The notes beneath the pieces are model-generated. The model ran no database searches, was not told the origin of the DNA, and was given only the letters and a program-made list of their open reading frames with translations. A program made the position numbers and the translations under genes. This document shows, one piece after another, positions 57,701-64,000 of a stretch of 64,000 nucleotides of DNA. How positions within the stretch are numbered: position 1 is the first letter of the stretch; each line of letters starts with the position of its first letter. The stretch is from positions 62,001-126,000 of the forward strand of contig MU119349.1 of NCBI GenBank assembly GCA_014904845.1, read 5' to 3'. The stretch comes from Acephala macrosclerotiorum (lineage: Eukaryota > Ascomycota > Leotiomycetes > Helotiales > Mollisiaceae).

Positions 57701-58758
57701 TGCAGGCTCCCGAAGGCGTTTCCCCTGGTGACACGACCTGTGCCTCGCAGCAAATCCAACAATTGCAAGAGGCAACGGTGGAAGACCAACGCAAGCGTTC
57801 AGGAAGTGGCCGTCCCAAGAAACGCTTGAATGCCATGACTTCTGATGCTGCTTCAGTCGCTCTGAGGAGGGCCATTCAATCAAGTCCAGCTCGTTGGGCT
57901 GGAACACAGCACAGTCCGATCGAGGTCGACGAAGAAGAGCTGGGATCTACACGACGATTGCTCTTTCCCTCACCAAGAAAGGACGGATCACCCAAGGTTT
58001 TGGGAGAAGTTGTCACCAACGTAGTTACTATTGCTACAGAATTTCGCTCCCCAAAGGAGAGCATAGTCGAAAAGCAAGATAAGGAGAACTGCCCGCCTGG
58101 AATCGAGGCAGATGATATGGATGCTGAGCTCCTGAGACTTTTCGAAGAGGAAATGGCAAAAGAGGATCATGCTCGACCAACCACGCCAGTCCAGAAGTCA
58201 CCGGTAGCAAATCCTTTCAAGACACCCACGCGACCTACTCCTAGCCACCGACCCATTACTCGCAGCGTCTCTCGATCGATTCGTTCTGGAAAATCACCAA
58301 GACAGCTGCTAACCTTCAACCGAACACCTTCCCGCACACCACGTCGATCACCACGCCATCACGATGCGGTCTTCGAATCTCCTTTCACAGCAACACTCAA
58401 TCAGATGATGTCTGAAGCCAACAATCAGACATCACCAAGCCGCCAAGGTCTTGAGCTTGATTTCTCCAACCTGCCAAACCTTCCGGATCTGCCGCCTATG
58501 GGCAACCAACATTATGACATGAATTTCAGCATTGAAGACTTCTTCTCGACCGATGTGCCGATGCCCAGCTCTCCACCAAGAATGAATATGAACTTGTATG
58601 AAGATCCTTTGACAAGAGGAGGTGGCAGTAGTAAAATCAACTGGGACGACTTTGGCAAGTTTGGCGAACTTGAAGTCAAAGTGAAGGAGGAGCCTCACGA
58701 ATCGCCAACAAAGCTAGGAGGTGCTAATGGTAAAGACGCTGCCGAAAAGCGGTCATAG
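54740..58758 (+). CDS. Ams2/SPT21-type histone-gene regulator with GATA-like finger
   Basis: Three exons, join(54740..54863, 54923..57355, 57401..58758), 1304 aa. Splicing exon 1 to exon 2 gives 'PMRLKVLYTFDDQNKTNCLARWPH', matched in pieces, the start of the Ams2/SPT21 N-terminal domain (about residues 40-170). A long disordered centre follows, with KRPRGRKPK (AT-hook-like), Pro-rich and acidic patches. A GATA-like zinc finger then uses C777-x2-C780 and C851-x2-C854, the second knuckle (CN-PCGIW) being assembled across intron 2. Short repeats such as 'FPQSEAYFPPSDANFPQSEAY' come next. S. pombe Ams2 activates histone genes in S phase, and yeast Spt21 supports histone transcription; the same nuclear role is inferred here. 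Confidence 0.88.
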
Positions 58759-59437
58759 TCAACCTGAATGATGCAATCGGTGGAGTAATGACTTGTTTTT
58801 CATCATTGTGTTTTCTTGCATAGCGTAGCGTAGTGTGTTGGGTATTGTCTGGGTATACACAGGCATTCTCTGCATAGAGATGGCGTTTGATGAGCATTTC
58901 TGGAGGAGCAAGCACGATTGCATTGCTGGAGCAGACTACAGTAGAGCTAACGTCCACAACGAGTACGACAGTATGACTTGAATATACACAATATCAATAA
59001 TTTGTTGCTTTCTGCTGTGAAGTCACGGTGATTTGTGTTTCTATCCTGAAAACCTGCTTTCAATTCATCACGTTTCGTTCTCAATATAACTGCGTGAGTG
59101 ACTTCGACGAATTCTAGGAATCTACCCTTTCTTGCTCAAACTCGTAGTTGTATTTCAAGAGTCAAAAGTACAGCCGGGTCCAATGCACACAAATGTTAAG
59201 AGTTCCTCATTTTATGCTATGAAGTTTAATTGTAATTCGTAATCCCATTCATTCGTCCATGCCTAATGTCCATAATAGTTATACCGCCACTGATTCATCC
59301 CAAGTCGTTCCGTCCATGAGAATACTGCTTTATTGTGGCGCTTCAATCCCATGTCCGCAAAGCACAATACCAAAAGCCTCATCAGCCTTCGCGCTGTGCC
59401 GTCCGCCCTTCGCTCACCGACCTCGAAACCATGTCCC
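58759..59437. other. Intergenic between convergent genes
   Basis: No gene seen. Confidence 0.6.
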
Positions 59438-59961
59438 TTAGTCCGTGTAGAAGATTTCCTTGTACCGATGTGTTGCATCAACCACCGCACCAATAGCCGC
59501 GAAATCAACTATAGAGAAACGTTAGTAGAGTCCTTCAACGGAGTATCATCGTCAAAATGTCGTCCGTCTCATTCTCCCCAGTGTTCCAACTGCTTCTTGA
59601 CCCCTCAGCCGCACCCCTTGCCTACCACGCCCTCTCTTCTCCCCTCGTCTCATCTCCCACCCGTCCTCAGTCTCCAAAGTTCCCAAGAAACAAAAAGCAG
59701 AAACTCACCATCCCTCCCCAAATCCGTAGCCTTCAACACCTTGACACTCAAATCCTGGTTCACCTTCCCCACAATCTCGACCGCATTCCCCACCGTGAGA
59801 TGCGCATCCCGATTCAAATGCGCAGTCACATTCCCATCTGAATCGATTGTTGCTTGTTCGCCGCGGAGTTGGGTTACTTTTCCAACGAGGCGGATTGTCT
59901 TGGAGGTGAAGGAGTCAAGGTAGGCGGATGTTATGCGGGGGGTTGAGAGGGTTTCTGCCAT
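59438..59961 (-). CDS. RFA3: Replication protein A subunit 3 (RPA14)
   Basis: Two exons, complement(59438..59508, 59709..59961), 107 aa. The gene spans a 200-nt intron, long for this window. The single OB fold is clear: 'PRITSAYLDSFTSKTIRLVGKV', read in pieces, then 'QATIDSDGNVTAHLNRD', 'VGNAVEIVGKVNQDLSVKVL', and after splicing 'VDFAAIGAVVDATHRYKEIFY'. This matches the smallest subunit of the heterotrimeric single-stranded-DNA-binding complex RPA, needed for replication and repair in the nucleus. The length is usual for the family. Confidence 0.9.
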
Positions 59962-62900
59962 TTTGTTGAAGGGGGTAGAGGAGGGTGGTGGAGGAATTGT
60001 TGTGGTTGTGAATCGGAGTTGAGGGATTTCTCGAGGTCGAAGTGGCAGATGGTATGGAAGGTTGTTGTTGGAGTTGTGAGATTGTTGAATTCGAAGGAGA
60101 GTTAAGACGAAGTTCGGATCGAAATCGCGTCAACGCGTGTCGCGACCCCACGTGAAAAACTACGGCCTCCTTTCCATCCACAAGCGCAATCTCTGCCAAC
60201 TGCTACCCCTCTTCAGTGGCCAAAAATCTTCATAATTTCACGGACTTCAAAGTTCAAATCCACAACTCCCTTCCATTCTGGGGATTCGGAGTTCCTACAA
60301 TCTAATCCATCAGATAAACCTGCCATCGCAATCTGCCGTGAAGATCTCCTGCCGGTAGGTAGGTAGACATCAAACTAACAAATTCATGTGATCCACCTCG
60401 TCTCCCTGACGATCCTCTCCCAATGGAGTCTCCGAATTCAAAGGCAGCAGTCATCCGATATCATCGCCACTTCACATGGAAAACTCACAAGTCCATCATT
60501 TCAAAGTACGTCGCTTACAAACGAAACGCAGTCATGCCTGTCTCCCGGGAGTCCGGGCATGAAAGAAACACCCCGAGATCCAGGGACTCTTTTCGACCTG
60601 CACAATTACCACCAAGATCGCAGAGTAAAGAAGAACCCTAAGGTATAGGTACATGACGAACAGTAAAAGAAGAAGTTGAAGTTTCTGAAAGGCTTCATAG
60701 GAGAAATTTGCCCGCATGTATCTCGGAGCTAATAACTGAGATCTAGAGGACCTTTAGAGCTTCACTCTCGCGACCAAGATCGCAGCCTTTAATCAAGGAT
60801 TCATCCGATCCATAAACAGTAAAAAATTGAAGAAAAATGTTCTGATATTGACGTCTTGAAGCTCTGGGCTCTCACTCCTATCTCGAAAATTCATATGATA
60901 GTGACTTCAACGGCTTCGTAGTCTAGACCCTCCTTCCCCTCTCACATACCCAGCCAGCATCCTCTCAATCCAATCCCCCAAGCCCCCTCTCAAAAAACAT
61001 CATATCTCTAACCCCTCCCCAAGCCCATCCCAAAACTCCGAAACACCTTCACAAGCCGAGAAGCCCTCTCAAGCTTACTGACACCTCTCGCGACGTAGCG
61101 GAGATATTCTCCTGTAGCTAGTAGGGGTACTTGGTAAACGAACTCGATTCTTAGGCGTCAGTACATGGTGGCGTTGTTATGGGCGTCGTTCTTTTCTCGC
61201 TGCTTTTGTTTGTGAGAAAGGAGTTGTCAGCCAGGCCTCGCTTGAGGATGTCAAAGCCTGAAGCCTGTTGGCTCTCGCGAAGACTAGACCAGGGGTCAAT
61301 CAACATATGTTTTTGGAACGGGGAAGCGTTTGTTGATGCTGTTGAGGATTTTGGGGCTTGCGAATCTGTGAGGGTGGCTTGAGAGACGATTCGTTGAGGA
61401 GAGGGGAGGTGTTCGTGGCGCTGCATGGGGTGGTCATTAGAGGATCTGGAGGGCCGGAGAGAAATGTGAAAGGCTTAGCCCTGAGCTGCGCTGAGAAATA
61501 TAGCAAGGAAATGAAGTGATGGAGAGAGTGTGCGGTGAAGATCGTAGGCCTGGCTCTGGCGATAAAACATGTTCTGTAGATCGATTGTTGATCGATATCA
61601 ATTGGCGTGAGTTCCTTCGTGCAGTAGATGTAAATTTACAAGAGCTCCGGGATGCTGAAAGGCTAGGCCTGGTGAGAAAGCAATAATGAATAACATCATT
61701 GCGAGCTTGTAAACTCAACTCTCCCCTCTTGCGAAAGTGATGTGATATTCAGGTATGCTGTGCAGTAGTGTTGAGATGATTTGAGGGGTCTATGTCATCC
61801 TGATCTGTCGGTAATTGTGGCTAAACCCATTCCCAAGCGAACGAAAAATAAATTCTCACATGTGGGCTTTACTCAGTCGGGTAATACTTTCCAGCTGGCT
61901 GAGACATGATGTGAGATATGTGCCGCGTCCTACGACATAATGTCTTCTATACTTTTAGAACATGGAGTTGGAACATGGCGGGAGTGAGACTTCAGGGTCC
62001 TGGGATTTATTCTTTGTCTTGACGACAGCAAAGTCGCCAAGACGCTTTTTGAAGATAAATATCTTTTGCGAAGGGTTGACGGCGGCCTTCGTAAAACTAA
62101 GGATTCCAAAGGCACAGGAAACTTGATACTTCGTCTGAAGTAGATAGAAACTCGGCCAACAGCTTTGTGAAAGCTATATTCTCGCAATGTGGTAGAATAA
62201 AATCGATTGACCAGACCTTGAAGGATGAATTTGCGGAATCAGCAGGGGAAGACTGCCAACTCTTCGCCTCCAGGCACTCATTTTCACAGACGAGGCACGG
62301 TATAATGGAGAACAATGAAATTCTAGCAAATTCATTGCTTCTTTCGCTGCATACCAAACGCAAATTGAAAATCCCCATGAGAAGATTAAAGCAATTTCTT
62401 TACAGTTCTACAAAGCAAATTTCAACAGCGTGGGCGAGGAAACCAGAAAGGAAAGTTCTATGATTGATCACTTGAACGGTATCTTTCCGCAGGACGGCTT
62501 TTGAAGCCCATTTCCAGAAAATCCGGACGGCGAAAATTCTATGGCCGAGAGAGAAAAGAAAGAACGGTCAGCAATCAAGTCCCCTACCGAGGCCTCGATG
62601 TTTAAATCATTTTTCCTGCGATTCACGTGGAAAGCGTCATATTTTGCAGATCGCGGGAGGTGCTCAGGATGGGATTTCTGAAATTCCCATGCTAGAACAT
62701 GAGAAGTGCCGTGTTGCAGGGTGTGCTCCGTTTCATCCGGCGACAAGTCGAAAAGTACCTTCCTTGACTCTTCTTTCGTGACAAGGCATTATTCGTACAA
62801 TTCAGGTCTTGCTGGTCTGTTTTTCCTGCTAATTGGCTTTGTTGATTCAAGCGCTGAAGCTATTTTCTAAGCAGTCTTGGGTTCTCGGGATTATCATTTC

Positions 62901-64000
62901 TGAATCTGATGTCTTTGTAGAATTGAGGCAGCGCCCCTCATACGAGAATATTGACCCCTCCATCTAGAAGTATGGATATCCTGTTTTTCTTATCAAGGAA
63001 TGTTCTTTCTCGATTATGATTAGATGCCTCAGCAGTCAGGGTGTTCAAACATTTCTCGACTTGTGCACTTATCCATGCAACATGACGCAGAAATGCGGTC
63101 ACGGCCGGAGTAGCCTCCGCACTGTCAGGTCGTAGCGCCACAACGGTGATCCTCCCGGCAGGTCTACTTCGTACAGTTTTACAGTACAGTTTTCTCCGAA
63201 TTTTGGAGGCAGCCACATCGGGGATAACTCCGCTGAGACCATCCCCGAAAGCAGCATTGGGCGGGCCTGGCTTGACTATGGCTATTGTTGACTCTTGGCT
63301 CTTGGAGAGAGGGGTCTAAATCGACAAATGATGGCAAGCCTTCCAGAAGATATTAAGAGCTGGCAGTTGGTCGCCGCCCCCGTTACGTTGCCAGTATTCT
63401 TGAAGATGAGGACAGATATGCGTCGGCCAAGCATTGTGTAGTGTACACCTCAGACCTTGGAGCTTCATGATCAATCGAAAGCGTGGAAAAATTAAAGACG
63501 AGCTCGAGAGGGGAAACAACACCTCGGCGCTTCACGAATCCTTAAGGCGAAGCCACAGATGCGCTCAGATCTGCTGCCATGCCGGAGGAAGTATTTCGAT
63601 CAAGGTCTTCCTGCTAGGAACCACGAAGATTGTCCTCCCCCATGCGACGGTGTAGAGCTTCTGATTGGCCGATCTGCCCAAGATGGGATTCTCAGAATTC
63701 GATGTTTTCTCGCAAGGGTGAAAAGCGGTTGTGGGGCTATGAGGTCGTTCCTTTGCTGTGGCAATCGAGAATCTGGGGCCTGATCTGACATTTGAATCAT
63801 GCTCTAGAAAACCTATACTCTCTCAGGTTTAGATGCTGAGTCTAAAGCTCCTTCGCTCGGACGCCACTGTTGGTCGGCGGTTTGGTGGTGGTGAGGTGGT
63901 GAGATGGTGAGGTGGTGAGGTAGTGAGGTAGTGAGGTGGGGTTGGTGCATTCAAGAGGGGTTAGCAGCCGGACCAAACTTAAGCTTTCACACATCGCAGA
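59962..64000. other. Gene-poor tail, no supportable gene
   Basis: About 4 kb with only short frames (the best about 90 codons), none with a recognisable motif, signal peptide or convincing splice partners. A frame at 60423-60641 begins with a plausible ATG but shows no domain. The promoter of RFA3 lies at the left edge. A minisatellite sits at 63888-63935. Part of a gene running off the right edge cannot be excluded. Confidence 0.5.
63888..63935. repeat. GTGGTGAG minisatellite, six copies
   Basis: Six consecutive 8-bp units, each GTGGTGAG or one substitution from it (ATGGTGAG, GTAGTGAG), followed by a degraded seventh. Confidence 0.88.

Noticed and set aside
55486..58170. Several open frames on minus within the Ams2-type gene
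   Set aside because: Shadows of a long, biased coding region; no independent motif.
60423..60641. 72-codon frame starting with a plausible ATG
   Set aside because: No recognisable features and no neighbouring exon; kept only as part of the gene-poor tail description.

Overview
The window is nuclear DNA of a filamentous ascomycete (Pezizomycotina). Genes are short and compact with many small introns (about 45-90 nt, GT-AG, CTRAC/CTAAC-like branch points). The gene families are typical of this group: a Bim1/X325 copper protein, an ArAE_2/FUSC-type membrane protein, an Ams2/SPT21 histone-gene regulator and PEX11C. Unusually high intron numbers (14 exons in one gene, 11 in another) are compatible with a leotiomycete, but that placement is inference. 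No database search was possible; families are assigned from motifs and recognised sequence, and splice sites were read by eye and checked for frame.

Layout. 0-8.2 kb: a DUF7730-like protein (-), an alpha/beta hydrolase (+), then a ferric/metal reductase (-) divergent from a Bim1-like copper-acquisition protein (+), which together look like a metal-uptake pair. 9.07-11.31 kb: a decayed pogo-type DNA transposon with intact inverted repeats, TA target duplication and three premature stops. 12-18.1 kb: a type II membrane protein (+) and a 14-exon FUSC/ArAE_2 transporter-like protein (-). 18.9-21.4 kb: dihydroxy-acid dehydratase (-). 23-25.1 kb: an alpha/beta hydrolase fused to a cysteine phosphatase of the RNA 5'-triphosphatase type. 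25.5-28.6 kb: complex I assembly factor NDUFAF3 and a frameshifted aldehyde dehydrogenase.

29.6-36 kb is accessory in character: three orphan proteins with low-complexity stretches and a 1.4-kb field of diverged repeats of roughly 145 bp directly upstream of one of them. 36.6-43.8 kb: PEX11C (+), an unknown Cys/His protein (-), an Mpv17/PMP22 membrane protein (-) and a large protein with two SUMO-interaction-like motifs (+). 44.5-60 kb is conserved housekeeping: a double-PH protein (-) divergent from the ribosome-maturation GTPase EFL1 (+), the spliceosomal core protein SmD2 (-, four small exons) divergent from 3-hydroxyisobutyryl-CoA hydrolase (+), the Ams2/SPT21 regulator (+), and replication protein A subunit 3 (-). 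60-64 kb has no gene that I can support.

Functional links are modest: the reductase/Bim1 pair for metal uptake; DHAD and HIBCH in branched-chain amino-acid synthesis and breakdown; PEX11C and PMP22 on the peroxisome; Ams2/SPT21 and RPA3 in S-phase functions. The most notable observations are the hydrolase-phosphatase fusion, an 8-nt micro-exon in DHAD, an in-frame, stop-free 45-nt intron that splits a zinc-finger knuckle in the Ams2 protein, and the repeat field at 33.3-34.7 kb.
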